Below, one piece after another: positions 25,650 to 35,418 of a stretch of 64,000 nt of DNA. Origin of the DNA: Bacillus sp. FJAT-49736 (GTDB lineage Bacteria; Bacillota; Bacilli; Bacillales; Bacillaceae_C). Under the pieces are notes generated by a model. It made no database searches and was not told the DNA's origin. It was given only the letters and a program-made list of their open reading frames with translations. A program made the translations under genes and the position numbers. Location of the stretch: assembly GCF_018343615.1 (NCBI RefSeq), contig NZ_JAGYPI010000001.1, positions 682,001-746,000 on the forward strand, in the 5' to 3' direction. The stretch's first letter is position 1; the number at the start of each line of letters is the position of its first letter.

Positions 25650-26543
25650 ATGAAAATTGCTATTATCGGTGCAGGTTCAATGGGGCTTTTATTTGGAGGT
25701 TATTTAGGAAAGGAAAATATGATTACGATGTTAGCTAGAAGACAGGAGCAATCGGAGCTTCTTGCGCAAAAAGGAATAATCGTAAATTCGGAAAAGGACT
25801 GTTTTCATACTAATGTTATTTCCGATCCATTTGGTCATAGTTTAAATGAACAAGACTTAATAATAATTTCTGTTAAGCAATATCATCTTTCCCAAATCTT
25901 GCCGATACTTAATAATATTCCATACACTATCCCTGTGTTATTTTTACAAAATGGCATGGGCCATATTAATTTATTAAAGGAATTGAAAAATGAAACCATT
26001 GCAGTAGGCACTGTAGAGCATGGCGCATTGAAAACAAGTGAAAATACCGTTAAGCATACTGGAATCGGACAAACCAACATTGCTTTATTTAGAGGGGAAA
26101 AATCAAAGGTGAATACACTGATAAATCTGGATATACCTTACTTTCCCATTAATTTTCAAGTTAAATGGGAGGATATGCTGGTGAAGAAATTGCTGATCAA
26201 TGCAATGATTAATCCTCTGACTGCTATACTAAATGTACGAAATGGAGACTTAATATCAAACTCTCACTACCTTTCTTTATTGAATACTTACTTTAATGAG
26301 GTATTTAGAGTATTTTCCTTTATGGACAAACAAATGATTTATGGGGAAATAGTGAAAGTATGCCGAAATACAAGTGAAAATAAGTCATCTATGTTAATGG
26401 ATATTTTTCATAAACGAAGAACTGAAGTCGATGCAATCTTGGGATATATATTGGAAAGAGCAAAGACAGAAAAAATCCAAGTTCCTATTACAAACGCATT
26501 GTTTCAGATGGTTAAGGGAATGGAAGAAGAAAGAGGCGAATAA
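25650..26543 (+). CDS. panE: 2-dehydropantoate 2-reductase (PanE, YlbQ)
   Basis: NADPH-dependent reduction of ketopantoate to pantoate in pantothenate/CoA synthesis. Start ATG 25650 (MKIAIIGAGSMGLLFGGYLG) after GAGGGA; the ORF could reach back seven codons without a site. 297 residues, with the N-terminal Rossmann GAGSMG, the conserved FLQNGMGHI, and KLLINAMINPLTAIL in the C-terminal domain, which holds the catalytic Lys. Neighbours match B. subtilis ylbQ next to the DUF3397 gene and bshC. Confidence 0.92.
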   Translation: MKIAIIGAGSMGLLFGGYLGKENMITMLARRQEQSELLAQKGIIVNSEKDCFHTNVISDPFGHSLNEQDLIIISVKQYHLSQILPILNNIPYTIPVLFLQNGMGHINLLKELKNETIAVGTVEHGALKTSENTVKHTGIGQTNIALFRGEKSKVNTLINLDIPYFPINFQVKWEDMLVKKLLINAMINPLTAILNVRNGDLISNSHYLSLLNTYFNEVFRVFSFMDKQMIYGEIVKVCRNTSENKSSMLMDIFHKRRTEVDAILGYILERAKTEKIQVPITNALFQMVKGMEEERGE

Positions 26544-26545
26544 TA

Positions 26546-26941
26546 ATGGGGGTTTTTCTTTCATGGATTGCAGGTATATTAATAATTGCGCCCTTCTTTG
26601 CTTATCTTACCGTATTTTTTATTATTAAGATGACAACAAATAATCATCGAAAAGCTGTTTCGCATGCGATTGATATTACTACTTTTTTTCTTATATTATC
26701 GGTCAATGAGCTTGCTTTAGTAATTTGGTCGCATTCTTACCTGTGGTTAATTGCATTGGTTATGCTCCTCTCAGCTATTTGTTTTGTCTTCTTATATCGT
26801 TATGTGCGCAATGAAATAATATATACTAAAGTATTTAAGGGTTTTTGGCGTTTTAATTTTTTGTTATTTTTTACCAGTTATATTATTTTGATGATTTATG
26901 GCTTAACACGTAGTATTGTCGAATCAGTTGCTATGTATTAA
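26546..26941 (+). CDS. DUF3397 membrane protein
   Basis: A 131-residue protein with four hydrophobic segments and short charged loops (KMTTNNHRKAVSHAID, then RYVRNEIIYTKVFKGFWR). The layout and its place between panE and bshC are those of the DUF3397 family of Bacilli, of unknown function. ATG 26546 starts two bases after the panE stop, so it is translationally coupled to panE. Confidence 0.82.
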   Translation: MGVFLSWIAGILIIAPFFAYLTVFFIIKMTTNNHRKAVSHAIDITTFFLILSVNELALVIWSHSYLWLIALVMLLSAICFVFLYRYVRNEIIYTKVFKGFWRFNFLLFFTSYIILMIYGLTRSIVESVAMY

Positions 26942-26943
26942 AG

Positions 26944-27093
26944 AAGGGCTGTTCTCGTATTGATTGTTGATTTTCTTATATTGTTATATATGTATCCTAA
27001 TAGTCTTCTTTTTCATAAGGAAGTTATATGCATTAGTCGTTATGAAGATTTTCTTCTGAAAAAGCAACAAAGTTCAAGAAAAGAGCCTTAAAG
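26944..27093. repeat. Dispersed intergenic repeat, copy 2
   Basis: Left end GGGCTGTTCTCGTATTG and right end AACAAAGTTCAAGAAAAGAG plus CC form the family ends. It fills most of the gap between the DUF3397 gene and bshC and shares the core AAAAAGCAACAAAGT with copies at 19.5, 55.1 and 59.4 kb. Confidence 0.65.
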
Positions 27094-27209
27094 AAAGAAA
27101 ATATTATAAGCAACTTTTTTTTCTTTCTTGCATAATAATGCTATACTCAAACAAGATTGATGAAGAAGATTATTGTTTTATTAAGAAATCGGAAAGGAAG
27201 ATTCACCAT

Positions 27210-28829
27210 ATGGATCTGGAAAATATCTTAATTCCAGCAACGAACCGTTTTGCTTCCCTTTACATAGAGCAAAAGAAACCAGTGAAAGACTTTTTTCATT
27301 ATGACATAACAGATAAGGAACTTTTTAAAAAGCGTTATAAAGATGTGCAAGCTCGCACATTTGAAAGAGATAAATTAGCTGATTGTATAGAAGCATATAT
27401 GGAGAAATTCTCTCCCACTGATGAAGTAAAAAAGTCCCTTGCAAAATTAAGACAACCTGAATCGGTTGTGGTTATTGGGGGGCAGCAAGCGGGATTATTG
27501 ACAGGACCGCTTTATACAGTACATAAACTCATTTCGATTATTCACCTTGCGAGAGAACAAGAGAAAAAATTACAAGTCCCTGTTGTTCCAGTTTTCTGGA
27601 TTGCGGGGGAAGATCATGATTACTTAGAGGTAAATCATGTTTTTGTTGAAAATAACCGTACTATTAATAAGTTGAGTTATATTGAAGGCCCCATTGAAAA
27701 GCGAATGGTTTCTGATGTGGAATTTGATAAACTTCATATGAAAAAATGGGTTAAGAAAGTATTCGAGCATTTCGGTGAAACTGAATACACGAACGAGCTG
27801 CTTCACATGATGGACAACACAATTGCCCAATCCAAAACATTTGTAGACTTTTTTGTGAAGCTAATCCTTAATCTATTCTCTAAATATGGTGTATTGCTTA
27901 TTGATTCTGCAGATAAACAGCTAAGAAGATTAGAGATTCCTTTCTTTAAACAGATTATTGAACAAAGTAGTTCTATTACCGATTTAGTATTAAAACAGCA
28001 AGAGATTATCGCTTCTTATGATTTTAACAATACGATTGAGATTGGGAAGAATGCGGTTAATTTATTCTATTATGATGGGAAGGAAAGAATTTTATTAGAT
28101 TACTTCCCAGAGCAGGGTAACTATATCGGAAAAAATAATAAAGTCCAGTTTACAAAAATGGAATTATTAACAGAGCTTGAAAATCATCCAGAACATTTTA
28201 GTAATAATGTAGTTACCCGACCAATGATGGAGGAATGGTTATTTCCAACACTTGCTTTTATTGGAGGTCCTGGTGAAATCGCGTACTGGGCAGAATTAAA
28301 GCTGGCTTTTGAACATATGGGATTCGAAATGCCTCCTGTTATTGCAAGATTGAATCTTACAATCTTAGAACGTTCTATTGCCGCGGATATGAAGGAATTA
28401 CAATTAGATGTTGAAAAGACCGTTCGTGATGGAGTGGAGGATGGAAGAAAGAAGTATTGGGATTCCGTAAAAGATGAAACGTTGGACGGACTAGTGCTAG
28501 AAGCAAGAGGTTGGCTGGAAAATCAATATAGTCAAATTTTATCCAAAAGTGATAAAGGGATAGAACCTTTGATCGAGAAAAATTTATCAATCCATCTGCG
28601 TCAGCTCGAGTTTTTACAAAGGAAAATCAATTTAAACATAGAACAAAAGCATGACAATGTTTTGGCAGTATATAGTCGTATTGAAAGAAGCTTACGACCA
28701 AATAACTCTCCGCAGGAAAGAATTTGGAATATCTTTTACATCATTAATAAGTATGGAACAACCTTTATCGATGATCTTTTATCCCTTTCATATGAGTTTG
28801 ATGGTACCCATAAATTAATACGAATGTAA
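27210..28829 (+). CDS. bshC: Bacillithiol biosynthesis cysteine-adding enzyme BshC
   Basis: BshC adds cysteine to glucosaminyl-malate, the last step of bacillithiol synthesis in low-GC Gram-positives. ATG 27210 (MDLENILIPATNRFASLYIE) follows GGAAAGGAAG and gives 539 residues, the B. subtilis length; the frame is open another 24 codons upstream. Signatures present are VVIGGQQAGLLTGPLYTVHK, FWIAGEDHDYLEVNH and FIGGPGEIAYWAEL. The long C-terminal coiled coil (about 385-460) is the known dimerisation region. It lies directly ahead of the division cluster, as in B. subtilis. Confidence 0.95.
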   Translation: MDLENILIPATNRFASLYIEQKKPVKDFFHYDITDKELFKKRYKDVQARTFERDKLADCIEAYMEKFSPTDEVKKSLAKLRQPESVVVIGGQQAGLLTGPLYTVHKLISIIHLAREQEKKLQVPVVPVFWIAGEDHDYLEVNHVFVENNRTINKLSYIEGPIEKRMVSDVEFDKLHMKKWVKKVFEHFGETEYTNELLHMMDNTIAQSKTFVDFFVKLILNLFSKYGVLLIDSADKQLRRLEIPFFKQIIEQSSSITDLVLKQQEIIASYDFNNTIEIGKNAVNLFYYDGKERILLDYFPEQGNYIGKNNKVQFTKMELLTELENHPEHFSNNVVTRPMMEEWLFPTLAFIGGPGEIAYWAELKLAFEHMGFEMPPVIARLNLTILERSIAADMKELQLDVEKTVRDGVEDGRKKYWDSVKDETLDGLVLEARGWLENQYSQILSKSDKGIEPLIEKNLSIHLRQLEFLQRKINLNIEQKHDNVLAVYSRIERSLRPNNSPQERIWNIFYIINKYGTTFIDDLLSLSYEFDGTHKLIRM

Positions 28830-28860
28830 ACCAGTTTGAGATTTCAAGCTGGTTTTTTTT
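28826..28860 (+). terminator. Terminator after bshC
   Basis: AAACCAG-TTTGA pairs with TTCAA-GCTGGTTT around GAT, followed by T7. It separates bshC from the mraZ promoter. Confidence 0.85.
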
Positions 28861-28918
28861 ATGAAAAAAACATGACAAAAAGCAGGAAATATTAAGGATG
28901 AAGTATAATTTAAAAAAT

Positions 28919-28968
28919 AGGTGGTGAAAAGTGGGGGAATGTGGTACATTTATTTTAGAAAGTGGGGG
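28919..28968 (+). promoter_or_regulatory. Phased GTGG repeats: predicted MraZ operator
   Basis: GTGG occurs at 28921, 28931 and 28941, exactly 10 bp apart, and again at 28962. This is the arrangement of MraZ boxes (GTGG/TGGG repeats at helical spacing) known upstream of mraZ in other bacteria. A TATAAT (28904-28909) lies just upstream. It implies autorepression of the division cluster. Confidence 0.7.
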
Positions 28969-28976
28969 CTTGTTCT

Positions 28977-29408
28977 ATGTTCATGGGGGAATACCAACAC
29001 AACATTGATACGAAGGGACGAATCATCATTCCCGCCAAGTTTCGTGAGCTCTTAGGTGAGACATTTGTTATCACGAGAGGACTTGATCGATGCTTATTTG
29101 GTTACCCAATTGAAGAATGGAAACAAGTCGAAGAAAAACTTAAAGCCCTCCCTCTAACAAAAAAAGATGCACGTGCCTTTACGAGGTTTTTCTTTTCTGG
29201 TGCTTCCGAGTGTGAATTGGATAAGCAAGGAAGAATCAATATTCCTACTCCGCTTGTAGGCTATGCTCAGTTAGAAAAAGAGTGTGTTGTTTTAGGAGTT
29301 TCCAATCGAATAGAGATTTGGAGCAAAGAATTATGGGAAGACTATTTTGAGGAATCGGAAGAATCATTTGCCGAAATTGCTGAAAATATGATTGGATTTG
29401 ATATTTAA
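28977..29408 (+). CDS. mraZ: Transcriptional regulator MraZ
   Basis: MraZ is a SpoVT/AbrB-fold dimer-of-dimers ring that represses its own operon. From ATG 28977 ([20 protein letters not shown]) the product is 143 residues, the same as B. subtilis; a GTG at 28962 would add five residues but falls in the operator. Both DXXXR motifs are present (DTKGR, DKQGR). It heads mraZ-rsmH-ftsL-pbpB and probably binds the repeats just upstream. Confidence 0.95.
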   Translation: MFMGEYQHNIDTKGRIIIPAKFRELLGETFVITRGLDRCLFGYPIEEWKQVEEKLKALPLTKKDARAFTRFFFSGASECELDKQGRINIPTPLVGYAQLEKECVVLGVSNRIEIWSKELWEDYFEESEESFAEIAENMIGFDI

Positions 29409-29478
29409 GCTTAAAGAAGCAATTGATTTTTGAAAACACAATTTTTCCTATGATTCGGTTGGAAAGGTGATATGTGAA

Positions 29479-30411
29479 ATGTTTGAACATACAACAGTGC
29501 TTTTAAGAGAAACAGTGGATGAATTAAATATTAATCCTGATGGACTGTATGTTGATTGTACTTTGGGTGGTGCTGGTCATAGTAATTATTTATTGTCCAA
29601 GCTCTCTCAAAAGGGAAGATTAATTGCTTTTGATCAAGATATGACAGCCATTAATCATGCAAAAGAGAAATTAAAAGCATATGAAAATCAAGTAACTTTT
29701 ATCAATAATAATTTTCAAAATATAAAGGTAGAGCTTAATCAAAGAGGAATTCATTCAGTGGATGGAATTTTATATGATTTAGGAGTTTCTTCCCCGCAAT
29801 TGGATGTTCCGGAAAGAGGTTTCAGCTATCATCATGATGCGCCATTAGATATGCGCATGGATTTAGCAGGTGAAATATCCGCATATGACGTAGTCAATTC
29901 TTGGCCATACGAGGATCTAGTGAGAATTTTCTTCAAATATGGTGAAGAAAAGTTTTCAAAACAAATTGCCAGAAAGATTGAAGCTGCTCGCGATAATGCC
30001 CCAATTCAAACAACCGGACAATTAGTGGAGCTGATTAAAGAAGCAATTCCCGCTCCGGCACGAAGAAAGGGTGGACATCCGGCAAAAAGAGTATTTCAAG
30101 CTATACGAATAGCCGTCAATGATGAATTAAATGTCTTTGAAAGCTCTTTGCAAGATGCTATCCAATTATTAAATCCGCAAGGAAGAATCAGTGTAATTAC
30201 CTTTCATTCCTTAGAGGATCGCATATGCAAAACCATTTTTAAGGAAGCAAGCACTGGACCGCAATTACCGCCTGGCATCCCGTTTGTACCTGATGAATAC
30301 AAACCTCATTTAAAAATCATCACAAAAAAACCAATTGTGCCAAGTGACGAGGAACTTCAGCAAAATAATCGTGCTAGATCAGCAAAGCTCCGTGTTGCTG
30401 AGAAACTATAA
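29479..30411 (+). CDS. rsmH: 16S rRNA (cytosine1402-N4)-methyltransferase RsmH (MraW)
   Basis: RsmH methylates C1402 of 16S rRNA. ATG 29479 ([16 protein letters not shown]) agrees with B. subtilis and has GAAAGGTGA upstream; an earlier in-frame ATG gives four more residues. 310 residues with SAM motif [16 protein letters not shown] and the family hallmarks [27 protein letters not shown] and TFHSLEDR. Second gene of the division cluster. Confidence 0.96.
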   Translation: MFEHTTVLLRETVDELNINPDGLYVDCTLGGAGHSNYLLSKLSQKGRLIAFDQDMTAINHAKEKLKAYENQVTFINNNFQNIKVELNQRGIHSVDGILYDLGVSSPQLDVPERGFSYHHDAPLDMRMDLAGEISAYDVVNSWPYEDLVRIFFKYGEEKFSKQIARKIEAARDNAPIQTTGQLVELIKEAIPAPARRKGGHPAKRVFQAIRIAVNDELNVFESSLQDAIQLLNPQGRISVITFHSLEDRICKTIFKEASTGPQLPPGIPFVPDEYKPHLKIITKKPIVPSDEELQQNNRARSAKLRVAEKL

Positions 30412-30516
30412 TCTTTTTTGATACTTGAAAATCTACAAATAATTAAAACCAATTTACGAGTAGAATAAGCTATACGAAAACATAGCGATTATGATAAATA
30501 GAAGGAGGAGATTAGC

Positions 30517-30885
30517 TTGAGTAACTTAGCTAGAAAACAACAATATATTGAACCGCAAAGACAACAAACAACCCAAACCAATCCACAAGTTCAGCCGATA
30601 CATACTCGGAAATCCATAACATTGGGTGAGAAAATGCTGGGAATATTGTTAGTCGCCTTTATCAGTGTTATGGCCATTAAGGTTATTTCTACTCAAGCTT
30701 CAATCTATAAGGTGAATCGAGATATTCAGGATTTACAATCCTCCGTCCAATCACAGAAAAAGATAAATAATGATTTGAAGACACAGGTTAGTGATTTAAG
30801 CAGATACGATCGAATTAAGAAAAAGGCTGAAAAGCTAGGTTTGAAGTTAAACGAAAATAACGTCAAGGTTGTTGAAGGAAAATGA
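30517..30885 (+). CDS. ftsL: Cell division protein FtsL
   Basis: A bitopic divisome protein of 122 residues. Cytoplasmic N-terminus (about 1-36, Gln-rich), one membrane helix (about 44-62, GILLVAFISVMAIKVIS) and an extracytoplasmic leucine-zipper-like coil (about 65-115) that pairs with DivIC/FtsB. TTG start at 30517 with AAGGAGGAG. Its end overlaps pbpB by four bases (ATGA), implying coupled translation. In B. subtilis FtsL is unstable and limits division; no such detail can be read here. Confidence 0.9.
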   Translation: MSNLARKQQYIEPQRQQTTQTNPQVQPIHTRKSITLGEKMLGILLVAFISVMAIKVISTQASIYKVNRDIQDLQSSVQSQKKINNDLKTQVSDLSRYDRIKKKAEKLGLKLNENNVKVVEGK

Positions 30886-33125
30886 ACAAGAAGAGAATTA
30901 ATATCAATAGAGGAGCAGGAGTATTATTTTTAATATTCGGTCTGCTCTTTTTTATCATTATTGTAAGGTTTGTTACTATTCAGGTAACCGGGGAAGCGGA
31001 TGGTGTAGTACTTGCTGCAAAAGCAGCAAAACAGTATTTGCGTTCCGATGTCATTGAGGCAAAAAGGGGTACTATTTATGATGATAAAGGAGAGGTCATT
31101 GCTGAGGATGTTTCCTCTTATTCATTAGCTGCAATCTTAGATAAAAGAATGACGATGGATCCTAAAAATCCACATCATGTGGCAGATCCCCAAATGACTG
31201 CTGAAAAATTATCGCAATATATTAATATGCCGCAAGAAGATATTTATAAGCTTCTAACCAAAAAGGGCGTATTTCAAGTTGAATTCGGAAAAGCAGGAAA
31301 AGATATTTCCTATAATACAAAGAAAAAAATTGAAGCCCTTAAATTACCGGGGATTATTTTCATTCCGAATTCGAAAAGATTCTATCCAAACGGAATCTTC
31401 GCATCTCATCTAATAGGCTATTATGCTCTTAAGAATGGTGACGATCCAAATTCGAAAATGGTTGGTAAAATGGGAGTCGAAAAAAGTCTTGAAAAATATC
31501 TTGAAGGTACGAATGGAAAGGCTACTTTTAAAGGAGATTTATGGGGATATTTATTGCCAGGTGCAAAAAAACAAGTCCAAGCTCCGAAAAATGGTGATAA
31601 TGTCTATTTAACGATAGATAAGAAGATTCAAATCTTCATAGAGGACGCTCTTAATAAAGTCGATAAAAAATATAAACCCAAAAAAATGATGGTGATTGTA
31701 GCCGACCCAAAAACTGGTAAGATTCTCGGAATGGGACAAAGACCTACTTTCGAACCGATGACTAGAGAGGGTATTGAAAAAGCTTGGCAAAATGAAGCGG
31801 TTGAAACCTCGTATGAGCCTGGATCTGTTATGAAGATCTTTACACTTGCAACGGCTGTTCAGCAAGGTGTATTTAATCCTAATGACACATATAAATCTGG
31901 TCGATTTTATGTAAAAGGTGTTCCTAGACCAATAAAGGATTGGAATCAAGGAGCAGGCTGGGGAAACATTACCTTTTTGGAAGGACTGCAAAGATCTTCG
32001 AATGTTGCTTTTGCCACTTTACTTGATAAGATTGGTCAGGATACTTTCCGAACATACTTAGATCGTTTCCATTTCGGACAGCCTACCAATATAGGTCTTC
32101 CAAATGAAGCGACCGGAAAAATCCTTTATAATTGGCCGATTGAAAAATATACGACGACTTTTGGTCAAGGAACTACCGTTACTGCGGTGCAAATGATTCA
32201 AGCCGCCACTGCTATAGCGAATGATGGAAAAATGATGAAGCCATATGTAGTAGATAAATTAGTTAATCCAAATAATGGAGAAGTAAAGGAAACAAAGCCG
32301 GAAGTAGTAGGCAATCCTATTAGTGCAACGACAGCAAAGCAAGTCAGAAAGTATCTTCGCAAAGTTGTATCGGGGAAAGAAAATGTTGCAACAGGTACGG
32401 TCTATAATATTCCCGGGTACGAAGTAACTGGTAAGACAGGAACTGCTCAAATTCCCGGTCCAAATGGACAATATCTAGAAGGAGCGGAAAATTATTTGTT
32501 TTCTTTTCTTGGAATGGCACCAGAGAAGGATCCTAAATTAATTGTTTACGTTGCAATTCAGCAACCAAAATTAGCAGAAAATGAGAGTGGGTCTAAACCG
32601 GTTCAAATGATTTTCAATCCGGTAATGAAAAATAGCTTACAATATTTAAATATCAAGCCAACAAAGTCAACTGTGACAAAAACGGCAAAGGTACCGGATG
32701 TGAGGAACTTGAATATCACGGATGCACAGACAAAACTGCAAGATAGCGGTTTGCAGGTGGTTGTATTAGGAAATGGCACTACTATTAGTGATCAACTTCC
32801 AGTTAAGGGATCAGCTCTTATTGAAGGGGAAAAAATTATTCTGAAAACAGATCGAAATCCGTCCGTTCCCAATATGGTCAATTGGTCGAAAAGGGATGTT
32901 TTGAAGGTTGCCAATCTTTTAGATTTAAAGCTAAATATGACTGGTAATGGTTATGTAGCAAAACAAAATCTTACTCCAAATTCACCAATAAAAGAGGGGG
33001 ACCTTCTGTCCGTAAATCTATTGCCTATGGATAAAATTATCGAGCAAAAAGCTAAAAAAGCAAACCAAAAAAAACTAGATAAAAATAATCCAAGTGAAAA
33101 TTCGACTTCCCCACCGCTTGATTAA
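30882..33125 (+). CDS. pbpB: Penicillin-binding protein 2B (division transpeptidase)
   Basis: Septal class B PBP (FtsI counterpart) of 747 residues: short cytoplasmic tail, one membrane helix (about 13-33), a dimerisation/pedestal domain, a transpeptidase domain with S315-V-M-K318, S372-S-N374 and K518-T-G520, and two C-terminal PASTA-like repeats (VPDVRNLNITDAQTKL and VPNMVNWSKRDVLKVANLLD). All three active-site motifs are intact, so it should be a functional crosslinking enzyme and beta-lactam target. The tail is Lys-rich. ATG 30882 overlaps ftsL. A terminator follows. Confidence 0.95.
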   Translation: MNKKRININRGAGVLFLIFGLLFFIIIVRFVTIQVTGEADGVVLAAKAAKQYLRSDVIEAKRGTIYDDKGEVIAEDVSSYSLAAILDKRMTMDPKNPHHVADPQMTAEKLSQYINMPQEDIYKLLTKKGVFQVEFGKAGKDISYNTKKKIEALKLPGIIFIPNSKRFYPNGIFASHLIGYYALKNGDDPNSKMVGKMGVEKSLEKYLEGTNGKATFKGDLWGYLLPGAKKQVQAPKNGDNVYLTIDKKIQIFIEDALNKVDKKYKPKKMMVIVADPKTGKILGMGQRPTFEPMTREGIEKAWQNEAVETSYEPGSVMKIFTLATAVQQGVFNPNDTYKSGRFYVKGVPRPIKDWNQGAGWGNITFLEGLQRSSNVAFATLLDKIGQDTFRTYLDRFHFGQPTNIGLPNEATGKILYNWPIEKYTTTFGQGTTVTAVQMIQAATAIANDGKMMKPYVVDKLVNPNNGEVKETKPEVVGNPISATTAKQVRKYLRKVVSGKENVATGTVYNIPGYEVTGKTGTAQIPGPNGQYLEGAENYLFSFLGMAPEKDPKLIVYVAIQQPKLAENESGSKPVQMIFNPVMKNSLQYLNIKPTKSTVTKTAKVPDVRNLNITDAQTKLQDSGLQVVVLGNGTTISDQLPVKGSALIEGEKIILKTDRNPSVPNMVNWSKRDVLKVANLLDLKLNMTGNGYVAKQNLTPNSPIKEGDLLSVNLLPMDKIIEQKAKKANQKKLDKNNPSENSTSPPLD

Positions 33126-33129
33126 TCTA

Positions 33130-33162
33130 CAGTCCTTCCAATTGGAAGGGCTGTTCTTTTTT
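33130..33162 (+). terminator. Terminator after pbpB
   Basis: AG-T-CCTTCC and GGAAGG-G-CT pair with loop AATT, followed by GTTCTTTTTTAT. It separates the vegetative mraZ-pbpB unit from spoVD. Confidence 0.75.
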
Positions 33163-33175
33163 ATTTCGTACAAGC

Positions 33176-33205
33176 ATATATTCTAAGGAATAAATGGCAT
33201 TCCAA
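33176..33205 (+). promoter_or_regulatory. Possible sigma-E promoter of spoVD
   Basis: ATATATT, then 15 bases, then CATTCCAA resembles the sigma-E consensus with imperfect -10. B. subtilis spoVD is mother-cell transcribed, and the terminator just upstream requires a promoter here. The site match is weak. Confidence 0.35.
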
Positions 33206-33242
33206 TGGGGAGGAAGAGCTAAACTGGAGGAGGATAGCCCTA

Positions 33243-35156
33243 GTGAAACGAGTGTCCAATGTTACGGTTAGAAAAAGATTAGTCATAACACTACTTATCG
33301 GATTATTAATTTTTGGGATAATTGATATGAGACTTGGGTATGTACAATTTTTTTCAGGGGATTGGCTTACTGCTAGAGCAAAGAACTTATGGAGCAGGGA
33401 TATTACCTTTGAACCGGAAAGAGGAAAAATTGTTGACCGGAACGGTATTGCTATTGCATCGAATCAAAGTGCTCCCACAATATATGTTATCCCAAGACAA
33501 ATTGAGGACCCTGCAGGTACTGCAGAGAAGCTGGCAGCGGTTTTAAAAGGCTCAAAGGAAAAAATTTATGAACAAATTACGAAAAAGTCCAGTAAGGAAA
33601 GACTAAAGGCTGGTCGGAAAATCTCTCCGGAAACAGCCAATAAAGTACGGAAATTAAATTTAAAAGGTGTATATATAGCGGAAGACTCGAAACGATACTA
33701 CCCTTTTGGTCGTTACTTATCCCAGGTTTTGGGCTTTACTGGAATTGACAATCAAGGTCTCACTGGCCTCGAATTGACATATGACAAGGAATTAGAAGGG
33801 AAAAAAGGCTCTGTTCAATTTTATTCTGACGCAAAGGGGAAGAGAATGCCCAATATGTCAGACGATTATGTTCCGCCGGAGAATGGCTTAAATTTAAAAT
33901 TAACGGTAGATACAAAAATCCAAACCATAATTGAACGAGAATTAAATAATGCAGAAAAAAAATATAATCCAGATGGTATAATAGCAATTGCAATGGACCC
34001 AAATACCGGAGAAATCCTTGGAATGTCAAGTCGACCAACATTTAATCCAGCAAACTATAAAAATGTTCCCCAGGAGGTATACAATCGTAATTTACCAATA
34101 TGGAGCACATATGAACCTGGTTCTACCTTCAAAATTATTACGCTTGCTGCTGCATTGGAGGAAGGGAAAGTAAACTTAGAAAAGGAAAGCTTTTTTGATC
34201 CTGGGTATGTAAAAGTTGGAGGAGCTACACTTCACTGCTGGAAGAGGGGTGGACACGGAAGTGAATCCTTTCTCGAAGTTGTTCAAAATTCTTGTAACCC
34301 GGGATTTGTAGAATTGGGAGAAAGGTTAGGAAAGACTAAATTATTTGAGTACATTCGAAATTTTGGCTTCGGCCAGAAAACAGGTATAGATCTTTCCGGG
34401 GAAAGCTCTGGAATCTTATTTAATTTAAATAAAGTAGGACCGGTGGAATTGGCAACTACTGCTTTCGGACAAGGTGTTTCTGTTACACCAATCCAACAGG
34501 TTGCCGCAGTTTCAGCAGCGATTAATGGTGGTACATTGTATCAACCATATATTGCAAAGGAGCTGGATGATCCTGTGACAGGCAAGGTGGTAATGAAAAA
34601 AACTCCTGTTGCAAAAGGGAAAGTAATATCAGAAAAAACATCAAAAGAAATTCGCCATGCATTAGAAACAGTAGTTGCTCAAGGGACTGGAAAAAATGCC
34701 TTTGTAGATTCGTATCGAATTGGCGGAAAGACGGGGACAGCGCAGAAAGCGAAAAACGGAAGATATTTAGAAAACAATTATGTTTTATCATTCGTTGGTT
34801 TTGCCCCGGCGGACGACCCGCAAATCGTTGTGTATTTTGCTATTGATAATCCGAAGAATACAGTCCAATTTGGTGGCCAAGTAGCTGCACCAATAGCTGG
34901 AAATATTATTGGGGACAGTTTGCGTGCTATGGGAATCAACCCCCGTAAAAATCAGATTGAAAAGGAAATTACCTATCCACAGGTTCCGCTTGTTGAAGTA
35001 CCGAACTTAGTTGGTTCTAGTAAAAAGGATTTTCTTGGAGTGGATGTTAATTTGAAGTTGGATATTAGCGGCAAAGGGGATACCGTTTTAAAACAAGATC
35101 CCGAACCTGGCAAGAAGGTAGAAATCGGATCTACTATCCGAGTTTATATGCATTAA
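33243..35156 (+). CDS. spoVD: Stage V sporulation protein D (sporulation class B PBP)
   Basis: Spore-cortex transpeptidase acting with SpoVE in the outer forespore membrane. 637 residues: membrane helix near 13-31, then the transpeptidase domain with S294-T-F-K297, S350-C-N352 and K496-T-G498, and a single C-terminal PASTA domain (VPNLVGSSKKDFLG). In B. subtilis SpoVD two cysteines form a disulfide reduced by StoA; C351 and the nearby HCWKRG cysteine are candidates for the same pair. GTG start at 33243. A strong terminator follows. Confidence 0.94.
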   Translation: MKRVSNVTVRKRLVITLLIGLLIFGIIDMRLGYVQFFSGDWLTARAKNLWSRDITFEPERGKIVDRNGIAIASNQSAPTIYVIPRQIEDPAGTAEKLAAVLKGSKEKIYEQITKKSSKERLKAGRKISPETANKVRKLNLKGVYIAEDSKRYYPFGRYLSQVLGFTGIDNQGLTGLELTYDKELEGKKGSVQFYSDAKGKRMPNMSDDYVPPENGLNLKLTVDTKIQTIIERELNNAEKKYNPDGIIAIAMDPNTGEILGMSSRPTFNPANYKNVPQEVYNRNLPIWSTYEPGSTFKIITLAAALEEGKVNLEKESFFDPGYVKVGGATLHCWKRGGHGSESFLEVVQNSCNPGFVELGERLGKTKLFEYIRNFGFGQKTGIDLSGESSGILFNLNKVGPVELATTAFGQGVSVTPIQQVAAVSAAINGGTLYQPYIAKELDDPVTGKVVMKKTPVAKGKVISEKTSKEIRHALETVVAQGTGKNAFVDSYRIGGKTGTAQKAKNGRYLENNYVLSFVGFAPADDPQIVVYFAIDNPKNTVQFGGQVAAPIAGNIIGDSLRAMGINPRKNQIEKEITYPQVPLVEVPNLVGSSKKDFLGVDVNLKLDISGKGDTVLKQDPEPGKKVEIGSTIRVYMH

Positions 35157-35193
35157 AAAACAGGCGGCAAATAATTATTGCCGCCTGTTTTTT
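35155..35193 (+). terminator. Terminator after spoVD
   Basis: AACAGGCGGCAA and TTGCCGCCTGTT form a 12-bp stem with an AT loop and T6. Confidence 0.92.
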
Positions 35194-35418
35194 AAGAGTT
35201 AAGAATATAGGAAATTAAAAAACATGAAATTAATCGGAAAGCTGCATAGATTCATCCTCTTTTTTTTAGTAAAATAGAATCGATTGTTATTTTTTGATGG
35301 TGATTTCAAAATACATACAGTCAAATAATAAACTTTTGATAAGCTGTGTCTAGCGCAATCAGCCTATCGGCTAGCCGATGGTAAAGGCTCTTACGCTTTT
35401 CTAATGGGAGATGAAAAA
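35194..35418 (+). promoter_or_regulatory. murE upstream region with a nested hairpin
   Basis: The 225 bases before murE contain ATCGGCTAGCCGAT, a 14-bp perfect palindrome (35366-35379), inside an outer AGCC/GGCT pair, with GCGC nearby. Its base composition is clearly richer in GC than the surroundings. It may be a small structured leader, an operator or a dispersed repeat copy. No gene is present. Confidence 0.45.
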
